Below are positions 46,001 through 56,437 of a stretch of 64,000 nt of DNA, piece after piece. The stretch lies in NCBI RefSeq assembly GCF_965638725.1, contig NC_134960.1, positions 2,501 to 66,500 of the forward strand, written 5' to 3'. The position numbers were made by a program, and so were the translations under genes. Origin of the DNA: Aptenodytes patagonicus (lineage: Eukaryota; Chordata; Aves; Sphenisciformes; Spheniscidae). Position 1 is the first letter of the stretch. Every line of letters starts with the position of its first letter. Under the pieces are notes generated by a model, which was not told the origin of the DNA, searched no databases, and saw only the letters and a program-made list of their open reading frames with translations.

Positions 46001-47670
46001 CATGGGAAAGAGAGAGGGCCAGGGGAGGGGCAGGGAGGGTCTGGGATGCAGAAGAGGGGCGACAGGGCCCTGAGGGCCCAGGACTCACCGCAGCTCTCAC
46101 TCTCGGCGCTGCTGGGAGAATTTGCCAGTTCAGATGCTTCTTTCTCCTCCTCTCCTCCCTTCCTCTTCTGTAACTCCAGTCGCTTGGCTGTCCTCCACCT
46201 AAGAGAATACATAGGTGTCTCACAGCTCTTATGAGATGAGGCTTCCTAGACATGTAGCCTCGCTCACTCGCGCACTACACGGCCGTACCATGCTGCTGGT
46301 GACACATACAGACCCTGCAGTGCACGTTGGTGGTCTGACCTGCTGCAGACTACGAAGAAGGATCCCTCCTCACTCAGAGAGGCAGGCTCTCTCTTGCCTG
46401 CAGCTGGAAGCAGCTGCTGGCTGGCTGGCCTTTGATTTCTTCTTCTTTACCTTTCTCTGTCCTCTCCAGCTTCAGCTGCAGCAGCTCCTGTCCACAGCGC
46501 TCCACCTGTCCCTTTTCACCCCCACGCTGTGAGGAGAGCGAGGCTGGGCAGAGACAACCCACACAAGCCTGAGGTGGGTGCAGTCAACAGCATCCCCAGG
46601 GAACAGACAACTGCGTCCTCAGCACGGCCTCTGGGAGAGGGAAAGACGAAGCAGCCACCGTTACTACCATAGATAGCCCCTGGCCAGACCCTCTCCTTCC
46701 GCAGGGGCTTCTGCAGATGCCGCTCTTTCCCCGCGCTGCTGCTAACGGCACCCGCGTTAAGGGAGAATCAAGCACATTCGACGGCCAGCTTGCGGCCTTC
46801 ACGACAGGGCTTGGGGCGGCCTGGGGCTACGGGACAGGCTTCAGGGGAGGTGCTGGAGCTGGGGGCAGCTGCACAGGGCGAGCGGGGCTGGGGGAGGCTC
46901 AGGGGGAGCCCTGGCAAGTTGGGGAGGCGCCTGGCGTCTGTGCCAGGGTGGGTGTCCGCCTCTTTCCCCTCTCCCCTTCCGTCAGCCCTCGGGTAAGTCC
47001 CTGGGGCTGTCCTGACCCAGCTCGCCTGCAGTGGATCGGGAGCCTGCCGCAGCGGGCGGTTTGCAGCTTTTCGTCCCGCCATCCCCGGGGGGCCGGCGGG
47101 CAGGAGACACCCCCGCACCTGTTACCGTAAGTCAGCAGACAAAAAACTCTCTAAGACCCAATTTGGAGTTTTAGAAAGCAGGCATTCTTTATTGCGGCAC
47201 CGGGTGCACAGGGGATCGCTCCACCTAGTGTGCGCACCGGGCTGCTCAACTATGGGAGTTATGTACAATCAGAATATACATATTCATTAAATTTCTAAGA
47301 AATGATTAGCATATTCATGTTATTTCTTGGAACTCATTAACATATGCAAAAGTCTTTAACGCATGCACTCTTATGTTCATTGGTGGTCTTCCAGGGTCCT
47401 CTGGTAGTCGTCGATAGTCTTCCTCACTGTGTCTGCCAATTGAACTCAGTCTTTTCACCTAGTTGCAGTAGCTGATTTCAGCATAACTTCCTTATCCATT
47501 CCACCCCTGTACACACAGCTTCAAGGATTCCTTTTATCTATGGAATGTCCAGTCTGCAGAACATTTAGCTACTTTGCTTCGACAAAGAAAACCGTATGTC
47601 TCTTTAGTATTTCGGTATCACACCCGCCGAAGGGCCTCACTCACCTCACCGGTGGCCAGCGAGCCGCCAT
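43040..47670 (-). CDS. Unidentified small acidic-protein gene, copy 4 (candidate complete gene)
   Basis: Proposed exons on the minus strand: exon 1 (47,645-47,670) starts at an ATG in CAGCATGGCGGCTCG, reads MAARWPPV and ends at donor AG/GTGAGT; exon 2 (46,569-46,630, 62 nt); exon 3 (46,451-46,487, 37 nt); exon 4 (46,089-46,198, 110 nt, donor GTGAGTC). Phases agree (2, 1, 2, 1), and the joined frame is open: an Ala/Glu-rich stretch, then RLELQKRKGGEEEKEASEL and SAESESC. Exon 2 ends in a GC donor (GCTTGT) where copies 2 and 3 have GT. No donor-like site is seen in the satellite from 46,080 to 43,200, so exon 4 would join a terminal exon near 43,050-43,160 before the AATAAA at 43,040. Its acceptor and frame are ambiguous. 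A solo LTR sits in intron 1. Function unknown; may be a transcribed pseudogene. Confidence 0.45.
43240..46010. repeat. Purine-rich satellite, block 6
   Basis: GGGAGCAGGACAGAGAGATG-type monomers over about 2.8 kb, uninterrupted by transposons. It would be an intron of the copy 4 gene. Part of it (about 45,070-45,960) repeats 38,640-39,480 closely, including GGGAGCAGTAGAACAGGAGA. Confidence 0.88.
47120..47513 (-). mobile_element. Solo LTR, about 0.39 kb
   Basis: The plus strand begins TGTTACCGTAAGTC; the minus strand begins about TGTACAGGGGTGG. On the minus strand it contains GCAATAAAGAATGCCTGC, a poly(A) signal followed by a U5-like stretch ending at ACGGTAACA. No coding region is present. 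It would lie in intron 1 of the copy 4 gene. Family not identified; the right border is uncertain by a few bases. Confidence 0.65.
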
Positions 47671-47679
47671 GCTGCTCCC

Positions 47680-48050
47680 GGGCACCGCGCATGCGCGGGA
47701 CGCCGACGGCGCGCCGGAGGGGTCAGAGCCGGCGTGCGAACGCCGGGTTGCAGTACCGCGCTTCGGCCACCAGGCAGCAGCAGCAGCGAGCACCCGCCGG
47801 GCGGCGCGTGCACGGGGGCGGCACCGGCGCCGCAGTCCCGCGCTTTGCCGAGCGCCCGCCGACACCGCGCACGTGGGGCGGCACCGGCGCTTCCTTAACA
47901 GGAGGCAGCAACGAGCGCGGCATCGCATCGCCGTTACCGGCGGGCGGCAGCGTGGAGCACGGGGACGCCTCCGCGTATGCGCTTTTCCCCAGCTGCAGTG
48001 GTGGTGCTTTCGGTGGCCGGGCGGCAGCGTCACCTGAACTGCCCTTTTCT
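47680..48050. promoter_or_regulatory. CpG island with diverged 78-bp monomers next to candidate exon 1
   Basis: It contains CCGCGCATGCGCGG (about 47,687) and pieces aligning with the 40-42 kb monomer: TTGCAGTACCGCGCTTCGG, GCAGCAGCGAGC, GGCCGGGCGGCAGCG and CGTATGCGC. About four worn monomers remain. The position directly upstream of the candidate start exon fits an NRF1-type promoter. Confidence 0.55.
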
Positions 48051-49925
48051 GGGCGTTAGCGGGGTGAGGAACGACTGACGCCTCAGCCCCGTTTACACCG
48101 TCCCAGGACGGTCACGGCTGATGGGGGGTACAGGGCTTAAATTCCTCTGCCCTCTTCCCACCTGCGGCCCAGGCAGTAACCTTCGTTGCCTCTGTACCAA
48201 AAAGCATCCGAGCGGCTCGGGCACGTCAGTCCTTTGCGTTTGGCTGCTCTAAGTCTGGCAGTTGTTTCTGTCCATGGCCCCCACCCCATTACCTATGGAG
48301 GAGATGCAGTACGGGGAACCTGCCGAACACGGCTTTTTATCCCCAGTAGTAAGCCCCAGGGATTGCTGTATGGATCCGCATGTGGCATCAGGGTCGTGGG
48401 AGTGATGGCTGCGAGTCAACAGGTGCTGGTGAGAGATTTAAAAAAAATAAGGCAACATAGATGACACCCTGAAGGCAGGAGAGCAGAGACTGAAAGCTGC
48501 TTTGTGTGAGAGGGGCAGCTCTGTTTAGCAAGAAACAGCGTGTCCGAGCAGACCAGGTGCAAGTGGCTGATCTGCAAATGAGCAATAGGTATGCTGGTGA
48601 TCCTTGGGCTTTGTTGTGTTGTTTGCACCTTTCCTCACCTCTGTGCTATCAGTGCTCTGCTCTCCTAACCCTGCATACACACGAGGCTTCCTGTGCAGGG
48701 CTTGTCGCTCAGATAAGAGATGCTGCACGATGTTACTTACCACCCTGCCCTCCAGCGCGCAAAGTAATTAAACATGAAGCAGGGAAAGCAAAGAAGCATG
48801 TTGGTATATTAGATGTCCTCAGCAGATGACCGCAGAGCCCTGGAGGTTCCATCTTTGCTCTGTACAGAAGCATAGCTCTGGATTCCTTGCCGCTCCTGCC
48901 AGTGAGCATGGCAGTCGCACTTTGCTGCCTGCAACACACAATACATGGTAGGCTGGATGGGCTGTTCTGCCAATGTGAAGGGTGAGCAGCTCAGTTCCTT
49001 TGGCTGCCTAATTCATCTCCTTAAAACAATCACTTCAACACTCAGTTTCTTTATTTCAGACCCCTCTAAATATCTACTGGCCTGGAAGCCATTCTCAGCT
49101 AGCAAACACAGCTCAAATACAGTGCTGATGGAAATCTAGCTGTCATTTTGCTTTGATGCCAAAAGGCTTTTGTAACTTGAACCCCTGATTGTTTTGGCAT
49201 CAAGACTGCAAGGCAAGAAATACCCCTCTTCTTGAACAAGCAAGACACCTGCCAAATAGCTGTGCACAGTGATACGTGGCTGCCTGTGACTGACACCTTT
49301 TTCCTGCTAAAACCAGAGCACGGTTCCCTTGTGAAGAGCCATTGGTGGTGCAGAATGTTCCTCAGCTTTCCCTGCACTGGGTCCCCAGAGAACAGCGTCT
49401 TAGTTTGACTGGAGCGTGCAGCAGCCTGTTGTCCTGGCCCCTTGCCCTTGAGAAAGTGGCCACCTGTAGCAGTGGCAGAACAGCTGCTGCCCAAAGGGGA
49501 AAGGAATGACTTGGTGTAAAGCTCGCCAGGCTGCCTGTGTCCAGTGCAGAGTCGATGACCTCGGCAGCCTATACACAGGGTGAAGCTAACAATGTGAGAA
49601 GGAGTCACAGTGTGTAGCAGTTTCTGCAACAACCATACTTTCCAGCCTAGCTGGACAGAGTAAGAGGTGAGAGAAAGGGGCCTGCTGGGTGCCTTGGGAG
49701 GCAGAATTGCTGTAGATTGTGCCATGGCTGTTTCGCTCTTTGTCTTTGGTAGAGTTACTTCCCAGAGGCTGGGAGACAGGTACGTTTGCACGGCATGAGT
49801 ACTGCTGCTTACAGAGCAAAAGGCACTATACAGCAGCCATGAAGAATAAGGATGGCCAATCAAGATGGTAGGGATAACATGGAGAGCCTAAAGCATTAGC
49901 CAGACAGGGCTTGCAACTAACCTTG
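48051..49925. other. No gene assigned; one long minus-strand frame
   Basis: No repeat family was recognised. The minus strand at 49,099-49,863 has an open frame of 254 codons, long for non-repetitive sequence of this composition, but with no recognisable domain and unremarkable Ser/Thr/Leu-rich content. Splice-like sites are scattered and give no coherent set. It may be the far side of a bidirectional CpG promoter. Confidence 0.3.
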
Positions 49926-50466
49926 TGTCATGGTTTAATCCCAGCCGGCAACTAAGCACCACACAAACCGCTCGCTCACTCCCCCCCTGCCCCAGGATGA
50001 GGGAGAGAATCAGAAGGGTAAAAGTGAGAAAACTCGTGAGTTGAGATAAAAACATTTCACCACCCACCACCCCCACCCCCCACACACCCACACTTGTAAG
50101 GAAAAGAGGAAAACAAAAATAACAAAGAGAAAAATAAAACCCAAGGAAGACAAATGATACAAATGAAAACAAGTGCTCACCACCAATTGACCGATGCCCA
50201 GCCAGTCCCCGAGCAGCAGCCCCCCACCAACCTCCCTCCTAGTTTTATTACTGAGCATGATGTCATATGGTCTGGAATATCCCTTTGGTCAGCTGGGGTC
50301 AGCTGTCCTGGCTGTATCCCCTCCTAACTTCCTGTGCCCCCCCAGCCTGCTCGCTGGCAGTGCGGTGCGAGGAGCAGAACAGCCCTTGACACTGTGTCAG
50401 CACTGCTCAGCAGTAGCTAACTCATCCCTGTGTTATCAACACTGTTTCCAGCACAAATCCAAAACG
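49926..50466 (-). mobile_element. Partial LTR, related to the provirus LTR
   Basis: The plus strand starts TGTCATGGTTTAATCCCAGC and follows the same layout as the provirus LTRs (pyrimidine-rich run of C, AGTGAGAAAACTC, GAGCATGATGTCATATGG). The minus-strand 5' part, including TGTCCTGG, is missing, with the break at about 50,466 where G-rich sequence begins. Confidence 0.75.
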
Positions 50467-50880
50467 TAGGAGGAGGGAGAGTGGGGTGGGAGTGGGGTGT
50501 AGGGAAGTAGGTGGGGGGGGTGTTGGAGTTTGGGTGGGGGGCAGTGGGCAGGTGGGGGGGTGCAGGCAGCACTCCGGGGATCCCAAATATGGGGGGGTGG
50601 AGCAGGGGTGGAGGGGGGAGAGGAGGGAGGGGGGGCATAAGATAGGAGGGCAGGGGATGTGGGGGGCATGTCACAGGGAAAAAACTCACATGGGGGAAAA
50701 CCTTGCTTAGGGGGATGTTTCAGTGGAAAGCATTTGGGAGGCCGGAGAGACACACAGAGGGGGACGGGGGGGAGGAGATGGACATGAAGGGGGGGACGGA
50801 CATGGACGGACAAGGGGTATGTGTGGATAGAAAGGTGCATGGGGGGGCATGCGTGGGGATGACCTACACCAGGGGGTCCA
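50467..50880. repeat. G-rich low-complexity tract
   Basis: The plus strand has dozens of runs of three to eight G with short spacers, for example GGTGGGGGGCAGTGGGCAGG. It could form G-quadruplexes. Long minus-strand Pro-rich frames are artefacts. Confidence 0.85.
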
Positions 50881-51535
50881 TCCAGGATAATCCACAGCAG
50901 ATAACTCACCTGGGATAACCCGCAAGAGGTAATCCACTCCAGATAACTGACCCACACCAGATAATCCACTCCAGATAACCCCCAGCGATGCCCCTCAAAC
51001 TCCCAGGGTTTCAGCCCAAATTTTCCCCAAATTGGTTTGGGGTTTGGTTGTGGGTTTTTTTTTTTTGCTTTTCCATAATATAAAAATTGGGGTTTTTTTG
51101 CTTTTCCAAAATACTCAATTCCGGGTTTTTTTGGTGCTTTTCCACAACATAAAAATTGGTGATTTTTGCTTTTGTGCATGAAAAGGGGAGGGGGTTTTTG
51201 TTTTGTTTTTTACTTTCTGGCTGCACACATCCAGGCAGATTTGGCTTTCCCGAGAGCCCCAAATTGAGGTTTTTCCCCCAAAATTGGGGTTTTTTTTCCC
51301 CCTTGCTTTTGCAGTATTTTTGTGCTGTGGTGGCGGCTCCTGCTTTGTGTGTGCAGCCCCACAGGGGAAAGTCCCTGTTTGGGGGAATCGGCCCCAAATC
51401 AAGATGGGAAAAGAGGGAAAAGGAGAAGGGGGAAGGGGGAGCTTTTGAAAGTGTTTTTGTATCGTCAATATAGATTGGGGGGGGGCAAGTTTTTAAATCC
51501 TTTCTATAAATAGGTTTTCTTTGCATTTTGAAAAC
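50880..51535. repeat. Short tandem repeats (GATAAYCCAC and TTTTGCTTTTCC types)
   Basis: Between 50,880 and 50,990 a motif like CCAGATAATCCACTCC recurs at about 20 bp. From 51,030 to 51,180 a unit of about 50 bp (TTTTGCTTTTCCATAATATA, AAAAATTGGGG) recurs three times. Nothing gene-like was seen. Confidence 0.7.
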
Positions 51536-52200
51536 CTTATATAGCATAGACATTTACACTTACACATCTGTTTACATATATATGTTTAAGGAATATGTTT
51601 TATATAATCTATTTATACTTACATAATTATCTGTTTAGACTTATATATTTACACTTTTATATATTTGCACTTACATATTATATCTATTTAGACTATTTAC
51701 ACTTATATAGAATATCTATTTACACTTATAAATCTATTTACACTTATATAGAACATCTATTTAGACTAGCTGTTTAGACTTATATTTTGACATTTTAATA
51801 TCTTTTTGGACTTAGATATCTACTTACAATTATATCTATTTAGACTATATATACGTGTAAATAGATACCTAATCTCCATTTAGATTACATATATCTACTT
51901 AAGACTTACTATGTAACACACAGTAAGTGTAGCTAGCTCTATCTATTCAGATTTTTTCTATTTTAAATTCCTTCATATACCATCTTTTTTTACATTTTAA
52001 AGTCCTTTAATTTTTAATTTATAGATACATGAGTTCTTTTTTAATTTTAAAACCCTATATATCTCTATTTAGAATTTTTTATATTCTAAAATCCTTTATA
52101 TAACATAGTAGATAGAGGGTTGTATTTTAAAATCCTTTTATATATATAAATGAATATTCTTTTTCAATATATATAAAAATGAGAGATTTTTCTCTATTTC
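51536..52200. repeat. AT-rich tandem region
   Basis: Repeated TATCTATTTAGACTTATAT and TTTACACTTATA motifs, about 15-30 bp apart, giving a long AT-rich block directly next to the G-rich tract. Confidence 0.8.
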
Positions 52201-53640
52201 AATGCCTCACACCCATATTTACAGTTTTTAATATTTTTTAAAACCTCCCATGAATTTTCACGCATTTTGGGGCTGTGGCCCCCCTTTTTGGGGAGGACTC
52301 CCCATCCTCCACTCACCTGCTCCTCTGCTGCATCATCACCCCCCCCAGTGATGTTGGGGTGCCCCAAATGATGTCATCACCCCCCGGCCCACCCCCCCTT
52401 TTTATTCACCCAAAAAAAAGGCACAAAACAAGGGAAACAGCCCCGACCAGCAGCTTGTTACTTTAATAACGCCACTTACATATGAACACACACCCCAAAA
52501 AAAGGGGAGCTTTGCTAGAAAAATAAAGGGGGGCAGCCCCCCAAACAGTTGCAGCCCCCCCAGCCCCTGTCCTGCAGGCTGGTGGCTGCCCCACGGAGGG
52601 GGAGTCTGCCAGAGGATGGTTCCACATCTCCTGCTCAGGCTCTGCTCCGCGATGTTCCCGCTCCGTTCACCCAGTGGGACGGGCTCCCCAGGGCCACCAA
52701 TGTCCCCAGGCCCTGTCGGCCCCGGACTCTCCCCACCAGACAGCCCTCACCGCCGCACTTGCGGGGCACATGCTGGAGACAGAGCCAGGAGCCTCCAGAC
52801 ACAGGGCTGGCCCCTTACCGTCAGTACGCTTCACGACCAGCAGGCAAACCTGGGCTGGGGAATATCTATTGAGCAACACAAGACGCTTACCACAAGACAT
52901 CTGAAAAACAAAAATCCCAAATTATATTTCAGCATATTAAAAAAATAGCACAGAAGAAAGTAGAGAAAGTCAGTCAGAATAAGGGACAGGATAGTAGTTG
53001 AGCTAAAGGAGGATTCTAGGTAAACAGGTCAGCCCAAAATACAACACATCCTTTAAAAGCTGGAGTGATTTGAACACTTAAAATCAGTATTAAGACTAAT
53101 TGATACAATTTTGAACACATTCTTAGCATAAAAGTAAACACTCTTGCTGGTGTTGGAGCGTGTCTCGTCCCTTTCTTACAGCGCTGCTGCAGGGAGATAA
53201 CCCTGCGAGGCTGCAGGACAAGGTTGTACCGTAATCAGAATCTACGCTTACAAATCCACCACAACAGCTACAGCCCTTGCGCTGCTGCTGCACATCTTGC
53301 TTGCTTGGTCAATAAAGCTGAAAGTGAAGTGTAAAACTTTAACGAGGAAAATGAAGGGGGGGGGGGAAAAAAAATCTCAGTAATTCACTTTATGCTAAAA
53401 AGGCGTGTTTATGTTTATATACATCCAATAAAAATACTTACACTATAAAAGTATTTGATTTTCCTTTTGCATTGGTTAAACTTGCATAGCTGTGAATTGA
53501 TACCATTAAATTACCTATGTCCAAAATACACAGTTATAATTTGACTGGGGGGGGGCGGGGGGGGTGTTACATAATTAGGAGGGACATCTGGCCAGCTGCA
53601 TCTGTCCAAGAGAGATGCCACTGCACTGCCAGGGAAACGC
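52201..53640. other. No gene assigned
   Basis: GC-rich up to about 52,870, then AT-rich, with G runs at 53,358-53,366 and 53,546-53,566. A 107-codon plus-strand frame at 52,549-52,872 has no supporting signal. Confidence 0.4.
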
Positions 53641-55313
53641 GCCATTGAAAGCAAGGCAGAAATAAAGTACTTCAGAGCACTCTGTCAAAATATTAAAAAA
53701 ATGGGGACAACAAACTAAAGAAACTGAAACAAATAAAATTGAAAAATTGAGAGAGTACCCAACAGACAAGAAAGAATTGAAAAATAGGGACAGGAACTAG
53801 ATAAAAGCAGACATAGGAAAAAAAAAAAATTAAAAAGCAATAAGATTAAGGAAATAAAGGAAAAGATTAAAAAACAGGAACAGCAAACGAAATAAACAAA
53901 GACATAGAAACAAAATTTAAAAAGTGACAGGGTACTGCACAGACCAGAATGAAATAAGAAATAAAGACAGTGAACTGGAGAAAAGTAGATATAGAAAAAA
54001 ATTTAAAAGCAACGTGACACAGGAAAGACAAAATAATAAAAAAATAGGGTTAGACATCTTGATAAAAGTAGACATAGAAAGATAAAAGCAACGGGGATTA
54101 AAGAAATAAGGAAAAATTAAAGAATACCGACAGCGAATTAAAACAAACATAGAAAAGATTTAAAAAGCGATGGCACTAAGAAAAGACAAGAAAAAATTTT
54201 TAAAAAGACAGTGGGCTAAAAGTAGACAAGTTTAATAGCAACAGGAATTAAGGAAATCAGGAAAAAAAATTAAAAATAGCAACGGCAAACTAAAATGGAG
54301 ATGTAGAAAGAAAATTTAGTAAGTGATGGCACTAAGGAAAGACAAGATATAATTTAGAAAAAATAGTGAAGGGAATAAAACTAGGCATAGAAAGAACATT
54401 TAAAAAGCGACAGGCATTAGGGAAATAAAGGAAAAAATTATAAAATAGGAACAGCGAACCAAAACAGAGATGTAGAAAGAAAATTTAAAAAGCGATGGAA
54501 CTAAGGAAAGACAAGAAATAATTAAAAGAAAAGAAAGCGAAATAACAACAGCAAACGGAATAAAAATATACAGAAAATTTTAAAAGCAATGGGGATTAAG
54601 GAAATAAAGAAAAAATTAAAAAATAGCGACAGCGAGCTAAAACAGATATGTAGAAAAAAATTAAAAAGCAATGACACTAAGGAAAAACAAGAAAAAAAAT
54701 TAAAAATAATGACAGCAAATGAGATAAAAGTAGAAAATATTAAAAAATAGTGACAGCGAACTAAAACATAGAAAACATTTTAAAAAGCAACGTCACTAAG
54801 GAAGGACAAGAAATAATTTAAAAAAGACAGCGAAGGGAATAAAAGTAGGCATGGAAAGAACACTTTAAAAGCAAGGGGGATTAGGGAAGTAAAGGAAAAA
54901 ATAAAAAATAGAGACAGCGAACTAAATAAATGGAGACATAGAAAGTAAATTTTTAAAATTATGTGGTACATGACAGGAAAGAATTAAAAAATAGGGATAG
55001 GGAGCTTGATAAAAGTAGACATAGAAGGAAAATTTTAAAAGCGATGAGGTACAGGACAGAGAGGAAAGAACTAAAAATAGGGACAGCAAACTAGATAAAA
55101 GTAGACATAGAAACAAAATTTGAAAAGCCGAGGGATTAAGAAAGGAAAGAACTAAAAAAATAGCGACAGCAAACTATACAAATGAAGACATAGACAGAAA
55201 ATATAAAGGTGACAGCACTGAAGAAAGACAAGAAATCACTAAAAATTGAAGACAGCGTACTGGATAAGAGTAGACATAGGAAGAAGATTTTAAAAGTGAC
55301 AGGGATTAAGAGA
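53640..55313. repeat. A/G-rich satellite, A-rich variant of the ~80-bp family
   Basis: Monomers such as GATGTAGAAAGAAAATTTAA, AAAGCGATGGCACTAAGG, AAGACAAGAAATAATT and GACAGCGAACTAAAAC recur at about 80 bp (near 54,310, 54,390, 54,470, 54,565 and 54,650). They share AGAAAGAAAATTT and GTGACAGGGTA with block 1 at 24.5-25.4 kb. Confidence 0.85.
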
Positions 55314-56437
55314 TGCGTGGTGGTTTGACCCTGTCTGGACGCCAGGTGCCCACCAAGACGCTCTATGACTCTCCCTCCTCAACTGGACAGGGGAGAGAAA
55401 AATACAACGAAAGGCTTGTGGGTCGAGATAAGGACAGGGAGATCACTCAGCAATTACTGTCACAGGCACAACCAGACTCTACTCGAGGAAATTAATTTAA
55501 TTTCTTGCCAATCAAAAGTCAGAGTAGGGTAATGAGAAATAAAACCAAACCTTAAAACACCTTCCCCTCACCCCTCCCTTCTTCCTGGGCTCAACTTCAC
55601 TCCTGATTTTCTCTACCTCCTCTCCCCTGAGCAGCACAGGGGTACGGGGAATAGGGGTTGCAGTCAGTTTATCACACGTTGTCTCTGCTGCTCCTTCCTC
55701 CCCACACTCTTCCCCTGCTCTAGCATGGGGTCCCTTCCTCCACAAACTTCTCCAACGTGGGTCCTTCCCACAGGCTGAAGTTCTTCACGAACTGCTCCAG
55801 TGTCGGTCCCTTCGATGGGGTGCAGTCCTTCAGGAACAGACTGTTCCAGCGTGGGTCCCCCATGGGGTCACAAGTCCTGCCAGCAAACCTGCTCCAGTGT
55901 GGGCTCCTCTCTCCACGGGGTCACAGGTCCTGCCAGGAGCCTGCTCCAGCGCAGGATCTCCACGGGGGTCACAGCCTCCTTCGGGCACATCCACCTGCTC
56001 GGGCGTGGGGTCCTCCACAGGGTGCAGGTGGATATCTGCTCCACCGTGGACCTCCACGGGCTGCAGGGGGACAACCTGCCTCACCATGGTCTTCACCACG
56101 GGCTACAGGGGAATCTTTGCCCCAGCGCCTGGAGCACCTCCTCCCCCTCCTTCTTCAACTGACCTTGGTGTCTGCAGAGTTGTTTCTCTCTCATATTCTC
56201 ACTCCTCTCTTCCGGCTGCTGTTGTGCAGCAGTTTTTTCCCCCTTCTTAAATATGTTATCACAGAGGCGCTACCACCGTCGCTGATGGGCTCAGCTTTGG
56301 TGAGCGGCAGGTCCGTCTTGGAGCCAGCTGGCACTGGCTCTGTCGGACTGGACATAGGGGAGGCTTCTGGCATCTTCTCAGAGAAGCCACCCCTATAGAT
56401 CCCCACTACCAACACCTTGCCATGCAAACCCAATACA
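55314..56437 (-). mobile_element. Solo LTR (TGTATTGGG family), copy 2
   Basis: It aligns with 25,403-26,329 along its length (GCCAGGTGCCCACCAAGACG, CATGGTCTTCACCACGGGCT, and on the minus strand TGTATTGGGTTTGCATGGCA). It is longer than copy 1 by an expanded tandem middle. No internal sequence is present. Confidence 0.75.

Noticed and set aside
50436-51179. 247-codon Pro-rich minus-strand frame
   Set aside because: Produced by the G-rich low-complexity tract.
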